64,000 nucleotides of DNA from Planctomycetota bacterium. Its GTDB lineage: Bacteria; Planctomycetota; UBA1135; GCA-002686595. Where the stretch lies: contig NZBA01000135.1 of NCBI GenBank assembly GCA_002686265.1, positions 159,809 to 223,808 of the forward strand. The letters are read 5' to 3'. The position numbers and the translations under genes are program-made. Position 1 is the first letter of the stretch, and every line of letters starts with the position of its first letter. The notes below the pieces were generated by a model, which searched no databases, was not told where the DNA came from, and saw nothing but the letters and a program-made list of their open reading frames with translations. Shown piece by piece: positions 54,861 through 63,800 of this stretch.

Positions 54861-56005
54861 CGTCCGCCCCCTCCCGTGTCCTCGTCCTCGTCGTCCCGCG
54901 GGCCGAAGGCGTAGACGGCGCCGTCGAGCGAGGCCGTGATCACGACGCCGCCGGCGACCGCCGGGGAGGAGAAGACCGAGCGGCCGAGGTCGTAGGACCA
55001 CACCGGCTCTCCGTCGGCGAGGCGCAGCACGTAGAGGCGTCCGTCGCCCGAGCCGAAGACGACCTTGTCTCCGCAGACGACCGGTGAGCCGTCGACCTTG
55101 CGTCGGGTGGCGAAGGTCCAGAGGGGTTTGCCGTCGGCGAGGCGCGCGCAGTGCAGCTTCTTGTCGCGCCCGCCGAAGACGACCCGGTCCTTCGTGACGG
55201 CGGGAGACGAGAAGAAGGCGTGGCGGCCGCCGTCGTAGGACCACACGCGCTCGCCGGACTCGACGTCCACGCAGGCAAAGGCGTTGCCGTAGTGTCCGAA
55301 GAGCGCGCGCTTGCCCATCAGGGCCGCCGAGCCCGCGATGTGGCAGTCGCGGCCGATCTCGATTTGCGCGAGCGCCTCCCCGCTCTCGGTCGAGACGACG
55401 TGGAGGACCGCGTCGCAGCCGCCGAAGACGATCTTCCCTCCGCCGACGGCCGGGGTCCCGTTGACGAAGTTCTCGGTCCGGTAGGTCCAGGCGACCTCGC
55501 CGCTCTGCGCGTCGAGGCAGTACAGCTTGGTGTCGTAGGAGCCGACGACGACGCGGTCGGGGCGGCCGCCGTCCGCGGGCAGCCAGGCGGCGGCGCCCAG
55601 GATCTTGTCGCCGGTCTCGTGCTTCCAGCGCAGCGCGCCGGTCTTCGCGTCGAGGGCGTAGAAGAAGAAGTCCGACGAGCCGACGAAGACGGTTCCCTCG
55701 GCCACCATCGGAGGCGCTTCGATCATGTCCCCGGTCTCGAACTTCCAGAGCCCCTCGCCGGTCGAAAGGTCAACGGCGTGGACGTGCTTGTCGTCGGAGC
55801 CGACGAACACCTTCCCCCCGGCGATGACGGGCGAGGATACGATCGCTCCCCCGCTCTCGTACCGCCAGCGCAGCTCCAGCTCGTCCGCCAGCGCTCCCTC
55901 CGCGACCCCCCGTTGGGCCGCATCCCCCCGGAACGCGCTCCACTCCCCACCCCCGGCGGGATCGGGGGCGAGGGCGAGGGCGAGGACCGCGATGGAGACG
56001 GACAT
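54857..56005 (-). CDS. PQQ-type beta-propeller, first gene of operon
   Basis: 382 residues from the ATG at 56005 (MSVSIAVLALALAPDPAGGG, a short signal peptide); a GTG at 56026 in the same frame would add seven residues. Repeated blades are easy to see: VDLSTGEGLWKFETGDMI, ALDAKTGALRWKHETGDKIL, LDAQSGEVAWTYRTENFV, VDVESGERVWSYDGG, LADGKPLWTFATRRKVDGSP and LADGEPVWSYDLGRS. No extra catalytic motif. This is the shortest propeller in the window. Its stop overlaps the radical SAM start (ATGA), marking the head of a coupled operon leading leftward. Confidence 0.87.
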   Translation of the reverse strand: MSVSIAVLALALAPDPAGGGEWSAFRGDAAQRGVAEGALADELELRWRYESGGAIVSSPVIAGGKVFVGSDDKHVHAVDLSTGEGLWKFETGDMIEAPPMVAEGTVFVGSSDFFFYALDAKTGALRWKHETGDKILGAAAWLPADGGRPDRVVVGSYDTKLYCLDAQSGEVAWTYRTENFVNGTPAVGGGKIVFGGCDAVLHVVSTESGEALAQIEIGRDCHIAGSAALMGKRALFGHYGNAFACVDVESGERVWSYDGGRHAFFSSPAVTKDRVVFGGRDKKLHCARLADGKPLWTFATRRKVDGSPVVCGDKVVFGSGDGRLYVLRLADGEPVWSYDLGRSVFSSPAVAGGVVITASLDGAVYAFGPRDDEDEDTGGGGR

Positions 56006-56161
56006 GCACCCATTATCCGCTCCCACCTCCCACGGACGCCAGGGAACGGGGAAACCGTCCCGTCGGCCTCTCGCCCAGCAGCAGGCCGATGGGGGTCGCG
56101 AAGCCCCCTCCGCCGACGCGACGGTCCAGGGCTCCGCGCCGTCAAGGAGGGAGCCGGCCCG

Positions 56162-57340
56162 TCAGCTCTCGGTCGGATCGAGGGCCGAGCGGTAGAGCGC
56201 AGCCAGCTCCACCGCCGTGACGGTCCGGGGGTTGAAGTCCGCCGTCCACTGCGTCGCCGCCTCGAGAGCGAGGGGCCCGACGGCATCGTCGTCCAGGTCC
56301 CAGGCAGAGAGGGCCGTGGGGAGGCCCGAGGTCTCCAGGCACCGCTCCAGGAAACCGACCAGAGCCGCGACGGCATCGTCGGTGTCGCCTCCCGGGTCGG
56401 GGAGCAGGCGGCCGAGCTCGGCGTAGCGCTCGCGGGTCGCGGGCTCGGTCGCGTTGAAGCGCACGACGTGGGGCGAGAGCAGGCCGACGGCCAGCCCGTG
56501 GGGCACGTCCAGGGCGCGGGTGAGCGGGTTCGCCAGGGCGTGGGCGGCGCCGAGCATCGAAGCCTCGATGGCGACGCCCGCCAGCGCCGCCGCCACGAGC
56601 ATGTCCTCGCGCGCGTCGAGGTCCTCCGCGTCGGCGAGGACGCGCGGGAAGGCGCGGGCGGCGAGTCGGAAGGCCTCGCGGGAGTAGGCCGTCGAGCGTT
56701 CATTGCGGGCGCGGGTGACCGTGGTCTCGACGGCGTGGGTGATGGCGTCGAGGCCGGTGACGGCGGTGACCGGGCGCGGCATGGTCACCGACAGCTCCGC
56801 GTCGAGCAGGGCGACGCGCGGCGCGGCGGTCGGATCGCCGCAGGCCATCTTCTCGTGGGTCGCTTCGGTCGCGATCAGGGCGAAGGACTGCACCTCGCTC
56901 CCGCTCCCGGCGGTGGTGGGCACGGCGACGAGCGGCAGGAGCGGTCGTTCGACGCCGGCTCGGCCGCGGTAGTCGTCCATCTTGCCGCCGTTGGTCACGA
57001 GGAAGTCCGCGCCCTTGGCGGCGTCGATACAGCTGCCGCCGCCGAGGGCGACGAAGCCGTCGACCGCCGCGTCGGCCGCGTGGGCACGGACCGCCTCGAC
57101 GTCCTTCGTGGTCGGGTTCTCGCGCACGCCGTCGAAGAGGGCGACCGTGAGCCCGGCGCGCTCCAGGCTCTCCTTCGCCCGTTGTGGGTGGCCCGCCGCC
57201 GCGAGGCCGGGATCGGTCACGAGCAGGACGCGCGCGCAGCCTTCCGCGGCGACGAGCTCCCCCAGCTTCTCCACGCATCCCCGCCCGCACACCACGCGCG
57301 TCGGCGGCGTCCAGTCGAACTCGGCCAGGGGATCGCGCAC
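56162..57340 (-). CDS. iron-containing (group III) alcohol dehydrogenase
   Basis: 392 residues from the GTG at 57340, preceded by TAGGAGCC. The nucleotide site is VALGGGSCIDAAKG (GGGS) and TTAGSGSEVQSFALI (conserved serine/glycine segment). Iron ligands follow the family pattern: TGLDAITHAVE (Asp, His), GAAHALANPLTRALDVPHGL (two His), and LLSPHVVRF. These are NAD(P)-dependent enzymes for alcohol-aldehyde interconversion. It follows the aldehyde-dehydrogenase-like gene by a duplicated junction (see separate entry). In context it would complete the reduction from acid to alcohol. Substrate specificity is not readable. Cytoplasmic. Confidence 0.93.
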   Translation of the reverse strand: MRDPLAEFDWTPPTRVVCGRGCVEKLGELVAAEGCARVLLVTDPGLAAAGHPQRAKESLERAGLTVALFDGVRENPTTKDVEAVRAHAADAAVDGFVALGGGSCIDAAKGADFLVTNGGKMDDYRGRAGVERPLLPLVAVPTTAGSGSEVQSFALIATEATHEKMACGDPTAAPRVALLDAELSVTMPRPVTAVTGLDAITHAVETTVTRARNERSTAYSREAFRLAARAFPRVLADAEDLDAREDMLVAAALAGVAIEASMLGAAHALANPLTRALDVPHGLAVGLLSPHVVRFNATEPATRERYAELGRLLPDPGGDTDDAVAALVGFLERCLETSGLPTALSAWDLDDDAVGPLALEAATQWTADFNPRTVTAVELAALYRSALDPTES

Positions 57341-57568
57341 GGCGGCTCCTACCGGTCCTGCGCGCGCGAGATGGCGCGGGGGATGCAGAGGAGCTCGACC
57401 AGCTTGCCTGCGTGCGGCAGGCCCCGATCGACGGGCGCCGTCGGCCTCCCGTCGGGATCGGCCGGGAGCTCTCGCACGGTCGTTCCTACCAGCCCTTCGT
57501 GCACTAGATGGCGCGGCGTGTGTAGAGGAGCTCGAACAGGTTGCCCTCGTGGGGCTGGCCCCAGTCGA
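57333..57568 (-). repeat. imperfect tandem duplication of the reductase/alcohol-dehydrogenase junction
   Basis: Read on the minus strand, 57568-57470 and 57431-57333 align without gaps over 99 bases with 77 identical, a period of 137 bases. The first copy holds the 3' end of the reductase gene and its stop; the second holds the same sequence with the stop lost (TAG becomes TCG) and ends at the alcohol dehydrogenase start. Both copies carry TAGGA six or so bases ahead of a GTG. Confidence 0.75.
57349..57477 (-). pseudogene. 42-codon remnant ORF between reductase and alcohol dehydrogenase
   Basis: GTG at 57477 with AGGA six bases ahead opens 42 codons ending TAG at 57349-57351. The second half, GLPHAGKLVELLCIPRAI, matches the reductase C-terminus GQPHEGNLFELLYTRRAI. 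The first half (VRELPADPDGRP) loosely resembles the alcohol dehydrogenase N-terminus (MRDPLAEFDWTP). This is what a duplicated junction would produce. Expression of a functional peptide is unlikely but not excluded. Confidence 0.55.
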
Positions 57569-58919
57569 TCTTCGTCGTCGGCTGTGGGCCGAGGTTCAGG
57601 CGGCCGATCCCCGCGTCGTCGATCAGGGCGCGGGTGAGGGCCGGGTCGCGGGTCACTGCGGTGACGACCAGCGAATCCGCGGCCGACGCCGCCAGGGCTT
57701 CGGCCTCGACCTCGACGACGCTGGTGAAGGGGAAGAGGTACTCGGTGCGGGCCAGGGGGTGGTCGGGGGAGTCGCAGCGCACGACGGTCGGTCGCAGGAA
57801 GACGCCGCCTCCGTGCTCGGCGAGGCGCGGGGTGCTCCGCAGGCGCGCCGAGACGTCCTCTGCTCCGTGTTCGACCTCGCGGGAGATGGCGGCGTCGACG
57901 TTCTCGGCGACGGCCGGGTTGGCGAAGGCGCACAGGGTCGCCTCGGGATCGTCGGCCGGGCGCGGTTCGAGGTCGGCCAGGCGTCGGGCGAGGGCTTCTG
58001 CGATCTCGTCGCCGTGATCGCAGACGAGGATCGTCGAGGCATTGACGCAGCTGCGCCCGCCGTTGGCGGCGACCGACTCGACGAGCAGGTCGAGGTGCTC
58101 CTTCCAGTGCGCGCTCTCGTCGGGTCCGATGACGACCTTGCTGTGGCCGGGTCCGTGGACGCTGACGGTCGGATCCGCGGCCCAGGGCGCGGTGGTGCGT
58201 TCGTCGCCGAAGAGGACGGCGCGGTCGCAGCCGGCGAGGATCGCCGCGGCTCCCTCGTGGTCGGTCGGGTAGAAGCCGAAGGCCTCGGCGGGCGCCCCGG
58301 CGGCGACGAGTGCGCGGACGATGCGCAGGGGTGTCCAGGGCTCCTCGCGTCCCGGCTTGAGGACGACCGAGGTCTTCAGCGCCACGGCGGGCAGCCAGAT
58401 GGAGTTCACCCCCGGGGAGTTGCTCGGCAGCACGACGCCGAGGCGGTCGGTGTTCGGGGCAAGGGAGACGGCCACGCCCCCCTGTTCCCCGACGCCGTGG
58501 TCGAGCAGGCCCAAGTCCATGCCGCGCGTCAGGCCCCGCAGCACCTCGTCCATCTTCGAGAGGACCGTGCGGACCTTGTCCATGTTGGCGCGGCAGAGCG
58601 TGTGGGGCAGGCCGCTCGAGGAGCTGAGCGCCGCGACGTAGTCCGCCGGCGACTGCGTCGCCTCCCCTTCCGCCGGCGGCAGCTCGTCCTCCATGAACCG
58701 CTCGGCGGCTTCGGCGCAGATCTCGAGCAGCCGGGCGACGGTCATCTCCCGCAGGGGGTTCGCCTTCCCGCGCAGGTCGCGCCGCACGATCCCCGCGTTG
58801 GCCTGGTCCATCAGCGCGAGCACCGAGCCGTCGGCGTGGTCGCACACCTCGACGTGCTCCAGGCTCTCGTACTCGGTGCCCATGCGCAGGACGGGGATGC
58901 GGGCGGGGGAATCGCTCAC
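57504..58919 (-). CDS. aldehyde-dehydrogenase-fold reductase, possibly CoA-acylating or LuxC-like
   Basis: 471 residues from a GTG at 58919. The fold is clear: LGVVLPSNSPGVNSIWLPAV and VVLKPGREEPWTP (nucleotide-binding start), AANGGRSCVNASTILV (catalytic Cys about residue 290) and GRLNLGPQPTTKIDWGQPHE at the end. The region where NAD-dependent aldehyde dehydrogenases have ELGGK reads SVHGPGHSKVVIG, so the general-base Glu is replaced by His. Loss of that Glu is typical of CoA-acylating or fatty-acyl reductases, which release an aldehyde from an acyl donor. With LuxE-like and iron alcohol dehydrogenase genes in the same direction, reduction of a carboxylate is a plausible role (inference). Confidence 0.84.
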   Translation of the reverse strand: MSDSPARIPVLRMGTEYESLEHVEVCDHADGSVLALMDQANAGIVRRDLRGKANPLREMTVARLLEICAEAAERFMEDELPPAEGEATQSPADYVAALSSSSGLPHTLCRANMDKVRTVLSKMDEVLRGLTRGMDLGLLDHGVGEQGGVAVSLAPNTDRLGVVLPSNSPGVNSIWLPAVALKTSVVLKPGREEPWTPLRIVRALVAAGAPAEAFGFYPTDHEGAAAILAGCDRAVLFGDERTTAPWAADPTVSVHGPGHSKVVIGPDESAHWKEHLDLLVESVAANGGRSCVNASTILVCDHGDEIAEALARRLADLEPRPADDPEATLCAFANPAVAENVDAAISREVEHGAEDVSARLRSTPRLAEHGGGVFLRPTVVRCDSPDHPLARTEYLFPFTSVVEVEAEALAASAADSLVVTAVTRDPALTRALIDDAGIGRLNLGPQPTTKIDWGQPHEGNLFELLYTRRAI

Positions 58920-59076
58920 GCCGGGTCCCCTGTCGTGCGCCCTGCTCCGCCTCGGCGAGGCCTCACTCCCTCGCGCGCCCGCACCGTGCGGGGCGTGCGG
59001 CGCGGATCCTCTCCGCGTCGGGTGCTTCCTCCGGCGGCGGCCCGGCACGGTGTGCGGCCGCGGTCGGGCCTCCCGC

Positions 59077-60168
59077 TCAATAGACCCCCTCCACGATGCC
59101 CTCGGCTTCGCCCCGGAATGGTCGCACCTCGCCGACGCCGTCCCAGGGGTAGGTCTCGCACGGCGTTCGCCGCAGGGCCTCGTCGCGTTCGAGGAAGCGT
59201 GGGACGAAGAGCTCGCGGGTGAGGGTGGTGAGCTCGACGCGCCCCCACTCGTCGTAGTCCACGACGTCCCCCGACTCGGGCTCGACGACGCGCAGGACGG
59301 CGCGGGGCTGTGGCGCGTGGTAGGTGATGGAGTACCCCTCGTCGGCGAAGCCGGGCTTGTGGGCGGCCAATCCCATGAGCGTGTTCCCGTAGGTCGGCAC
59401 CAGCGCGACCTTCCCTTCGAGGACTTCCTCGACGAGGAAGCGCAGTACTTGGGGGGACATGGCGGTCCCGCCGCAGAAGACGCCGGTGATCCCTGCGTCG
59501 GGGATCGAGAGCCGCTCCCCCACAGCTTCCAAGAGGCGCGGGGTCGTGAACAGGACGTCCACCGAGCGTTGTTCGAGGATGGTCGCGGCCTGTTCGACGA
59601 CGTGGTTCATGTAGGCGGTCGCCTGCTCCGTGTCGCCCGCGGCGATGAGCTTCTTGACCCAGCGCGGGTCGAGGTCGACGAAGTAGCACGCCGAGCCGCG
59701 GTGGTTCGCCAGATGTTCGATCGCCAGCCGCAGCCGTCGGGGTCCGGTGGGCCCGATCATCAGCCAGTACCCTCCGCGCGGGAAGGCGGCGTCGTCCAGC
59801 GTGTTGGAGAACTCCTCGTAGTCCACCTTGTAGTCGTCCCAGCCGATGCGTTGCTTGGGCGATCCCGTCGTGCCTCCGGTCTCGAAGATCGTGAACGGCC
59901 GTCCCTCGAACGCCTTCGGCACCCAGTCTTCGTGCGGGACGCTCTTCAGCCATTCGCCGTCGAAGCGTTCGAAGCGCGCGAGGTCCTCGAACCCCCGCAC
60001 CTCCTCCGCCGGATCCCATCCCGCCTCCCGCGCCCACGCGATCCAGAACGGCGTCCCGGTCTCCTCGGAGAAGTGCCGGCGCACGATCTCCCGCACGTGC
60101 CCGTCGAGGGCCTCCGCGGCCCCGGCGGGAGTCCGGCCGGTCTCTCTCTCGGTTTCGGAACGGTCCAC
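59077..60168 (-). CDS. LuxE/PaaK-like acyl-adenylating enzyme
   Basis: 363 residues from a GTG at 60168, close to the length of LuxE acyl-protein synthetase (about 370). TIFETGGTTGSPKQRIGW (about residue 98) is the adenylate-forming P-loop motif (TSGTTG-like). VLFTTPRLLEAVGERL and GITGVFCGGTAMSPQVLRFL are the following strand and substrate loop; VALVPTYGNTLMG and VVDYDEWGRVELTTLTRELF match the Y-G-x-T/E and the D-x-x-G-R-hinge motif. These enzymes activate a carboxylic acid as acyl-AMP and pass it to a thiol. Cytoplasmic. It is the first gene of the three-gene module ending in alcohol dehydrogenase, 157 bp before the reductase. Substrate unknown; phenazine-antibiotic-like enzymes are alternative relatives. 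Confidence 0.8.
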   Translation of the reverse strand: MDRSETERETGRTPAGAAEALDGHVREIVRRHFSEETGTPFWIAWAREAGWDPAEEVRGFEDLARFERFDGEWLKSVPHEDWVPKAFEGRPFTIFETGGTTGSPKQRIGWDDYKVDYEEFSNTLDDAAFPRGGYWLMIGPTGPRRLRLAIEHLANHRGSACYFVDLDPRWVKKLIAAGDTEQATAYMNHVVEQAATILEQRSVDVLFTTPRLLEAVGERLSIPDAGITGVFCGGTAMSPQVLRFLVEEVLEGKVALVPTYGNTLMGLAAHKPGFADEGYSITYHAPQPRAVLRVVEPESGDVVDYDEWGRVELTTLTRELFVPRFLERDEALRRTPCETYPWDGVGEVRPFRGEAEGIVEGVY

Positions 60169-60866
60169 GGTCTCGTCGGTGGCGTGAGGATGCGGGGTGC
60201 TGGCCGTGTGCTGGGGGGGGGCCGGGGCCGGGGACCACTCCGCGGTCCCGACCGGGTTTCATGCTACGCCTTGGAGCGCCGTTCCTGGCAGCCGAACCTC
60301 GTGCGGCATGCCTGAGCTCCAGCTCGAGGAATCACGGCGGGTGCTGGCCGGTTCGGGGGCTGGCTCGAGGGGGGTCCGGAGTCGCTCCCTCTGACGCGGA
60401 CCGGTTCGGCTCCCCCTGGAGCACCGGGCGCACGACCGACCCCACTGAGCCCCCGCTTGCCATGGCGCGGCTCCGTACCAGGCGCTCGCCGGGCGTGACC
60501 GCGCGCAGCACGGACGGTGGGTTCGTCGAGCTCTCTGATGCGGTGTACGCGGCCAGCGAGTTCCTGGATCCCGACCGTGATCCGTTCGAGGGGAAGGACC
60601 GCACTCACTGACGGTCTCCCCGGCCACCGGTTCCTGGGAGTCCGTGCGCGCCGAGAGTGCCATCGGCCTCGAGCTGTCCGGCTGAGGGACCGCCGCGGCC
60701 CGCCCTCCGGGTCCCGCGTCAGCCCTCACGCCTCCCCGAGGGGCACCACCCTCCTCCTCACCTGACTCTCATTCGGGCTGGACCACTTCTTGGGGTCATG
60801 CCAGGACAGGGAGCGGGGATTGGGGAATCAGATCGGGCTATGCCGGACCGCGGGACGACCCTGCCA
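60169..60866. other. 698-bp gap without a convincing gene
   Basis: Frames here are Arg/Ser/Pro-rich and lack recognisable domains, signals or ribosome sites. The region includes the LuxE-like gene promoter and a run of nine G at 60213-60221. Nothing else is evident. The 3' end of the large lectin/repeat gene begins at 60867. Confidence 0.5.
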
Positions 60867-63800
60867 TCATGGACAGAACGTCACCTCGAGGCCGTTCGAG
60901 AGGTTGAAGCCGAAGAGTCCGTTGGGGTTCGCGGGATCGCGGTACCAGAACTGGAAGTTCCAGGTGTCCATCGGGGCGATCTCGCCCGGGCCCGCGTTCG
61001 ACGGCGGTTGGGTGAAGTCGAGGTGATAGGACGCCCGGCCGTTGCCGGCGATCACGATCGGCGGTAGGCGGAAGGTCGGTCCACCCCCCACGCACCGGAC
61101 CCCGTCGCCGAAGGGCACCTGAATCTGGCCGGGTCCATAGTAGAAGATCCCCGGCTGGCCCGGCGGGGCCGAGCTCGCGCTCAGGGTGAAGGCGTTGACC
61201 GAGATGCTGGGCAGCCCCACCGACCCGATCAGGGCTCCCGGAGGCCCGGCGCTGTTCGGCGTGGTCACGCAGAAGGTGCTCGGATGGGGACACTCGCACG
61301 AGTCGAGGACTCCGTTCCCGTTGAGGTCGAGAGCCGGGTCATCGGCGATCTCACAACTGTCCAAGACCTCATTCCCATCACAGTCCGTCGTGTCATCCAA
61401 CTCGCAAGCATCGAGCCCCCCGCTGCCGTCACAGTCCAGCAGGGGATCCGCAGCCAGCTCGCAGCTGTCCATGCTCCCGTTCTGATCACAATCGAGCGAG
61501 GGGTCGCCGGCGAGGTCACAGGTGTCGATCGTCCCGTTGCCGTCGCAATCCAGCGACGGGTCACCCGCCAGCTCGCAGCTGTCGAGCGTCCCACTGGAAT
61601 CACAGTCCAGAGATGGATCGTTCCCGAGGTCACAGGTGTCGATCGTCCCGTTGCCATCGCAATCCAGCGAAGGATCGTTCGCGATCTCGCAGGAGTCGAT
61701 GGACCCGCTGGAATCACAATCCAGCGCAGGGTCCTCCACCACGTCGCAGCTGTCGAGCGTGCCGCTCAGGTCACAGTCCAGGCTCGGGTCCGCGCCGATG
61801 TCGCAATCGTCCGGAATGCCGTTTCCGTTGCAGTCACCCTCGCACTCGTCGGGGATCCCGTTCGCATTGCAGTCCACGATGTCCTCGCACTCGTCGGGGA
61901 TCCCATTCCCGTTGCAGTCCTCCTCGCATTCGTCGGGAATCCCGTTCCCGTTGCAATCGCCGCTGGCGCCGCCCGCTATATCGCACTCGGCGGGAATCCA
62001 GTTCCCGTTGCAGTCGAGGCTCGTCCCCTCCTGGATGTCGCAGGGGTCGTAGGTCCCATTCCCATTGCAATCGCTAGGGTTCGGATCACAAGAGTCGATC
62101 TCGCCGTTCTGATCACAGTCCAGAGAAGGATCGTTCGCGATATCGCACTCGTCGGGAGTGTTGTTGGCGTTGCAGTCGGTGCTCGTCCCATAGACCCACA
62201 TGTCGCAGTAGTCGGGAATACCGTTCCCGTTGCAGTCGGGCATCCCGTTGGCAATGTCCTCATCGTCAGGAACTCCGTTGCCGTTGCAGTCCCTGGAGCG
62301 GTTGTTGAGGTGGACAATGAAGTGCGCCTCAGTGAGATTCTGCCCGTGATTGACCAAGACGAGATCCGGGGCTGCCCGACCGTCCAAGTTCCCGACGAGG
62401 GCGAAATACGACTCGGCGAGTCCGGAGAGAGTCTCGTATGGTCCGAATGTTCCGGAGCCATCATTCCAATAGACGCGGTACTGGGATTGCCCGTTGATCG
62501 GCGCGCACAGGTCTATGTCTCCATCCCCGTCGAGATCCCCCACGGCGTTGCAGTGGAAATTATTGGATACCGCCATGCTCGAGTGCAAGGAGAACCCACC
62601 TGCCCCATCCCCTTTCCACACGCTTAGCTCTCCAGAACTCGGGCTCCCTGCGCTTACCAGCAGGTCCAACGCCCCATCGCCGGTGAAATCAGCGCATGCT
62701 GGTTTCGCTGGCACATCCGGGAAGGGCAGCGAGACCCCTGGAACCAGTACGCCCGCCGGGCTCCCCAAGTACAACCGAACGTAGTAGGGGCTCGTGGTGC
62801 CCCCGGCTACGACGATGTCCTGAAGCCCATCCTGGTTGAAGTCTCCCACTTCGATCTGGTCTGGACGCGGCAATCCCACCAAGTCCCCGCCGTAGACGAA
62901 ACCGCCGCCTGGCTGCCCGTGGAAGATGCGCACCTTGTTGCCGTAGTAGCCTTCCGCTACTGCGATATCAGGGATGGAGTCACCGTTCACATCCAGGCTT
63001 CGGACTCCCTGCGGCCACGCCAAGCTATCCGGACCTACGATCTCGGAGTGGAAACTGAAGGTGCCCTGGTCGTTCTCGATAAGGAATACGCCGTTGTTCT
63101 TGAAGGTCGCGATCAAGTCCAGGTCCCCGTCTTGGTCATGATCGACGGCAATCACGTCAAACGCAGACCCAGCGGGTACGGCGATGGTCTGGGGTGATTC
63201 GAAGGTCCCACTCCCATCGTTCATGTGGATATTGACGGTGCCGCCAGCGCCGCCGCAACACATCTGATTGGCAGAGGCGTAGTCCAGGGCCCCATCGCCG
63301 TTGAGGTCGGCCAGCGCCCCGTGGACGGCCCGCGTTGTCGTGCTCACGAGGCGCGGCCAGGACCAGCCGACGTTCGGTTCTGTGGGGAGTTCGAGTACAC
63401 CACGGAAGTTCTTAGAGTCATGGTCGTCGTTCCAGTCTCCTGGGCTGAGACTGGGATGAGTGTCGGTGATCATGGAGGCATAGTCCTCACCTCCACCACC
63501 CGAGGGTTCACTCCCACCCCATCCACAAAAGAACAACTGGCAGTCCCAGATCTCCCCGGAGGCCCATTCCCAGTTGTTATCAACTACTTGGTCCGTTCCC
63601 CCAATCCACAGGGAATAAGGCCAGGTCCCTGCAGGGGGAAGGTGAAGAAACTGCTGTCCAACCCAATCTTGCTCCGCTTGGCTCCGGATCGTTCCTAGAT
63701 GCCCACCAATAGACACCGCAAGGAGTTCGGAATCCGTCCAACTTCGAGGGGTGTATTCCAACCCGTACCAAGTGAGTGAGTAGGGGCTCTGAATCCAATC

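Noticed and set aside
55151..59222. Two long plus-strand frames (828 and 746 codons) over the propeller, alcohol dehydrogenase and reductase genes
   Set aside because: Composition and lack of motifs show that they are chance frames in GC-rich antisense DNA.
60261..60608. Small genes in the 60.2-60.9 kb gap
   Set aside because: Overlapping frames on both strands, all low-complexity, none with a ribosome site or family resemblance.
61290..62300. CRISPR-like repeat array
   Set aside because: Repeats are codon-phased, of varying length, and lie in a protein with Ca-binding Asp/Cys pattern; no spacers of equal size or cas genes.
61284..62627. 447-codon plus-strand frame opposite the repeats
   Set aside because: Antisense product of the DCNGNG repeat codons; no start signal or domain.
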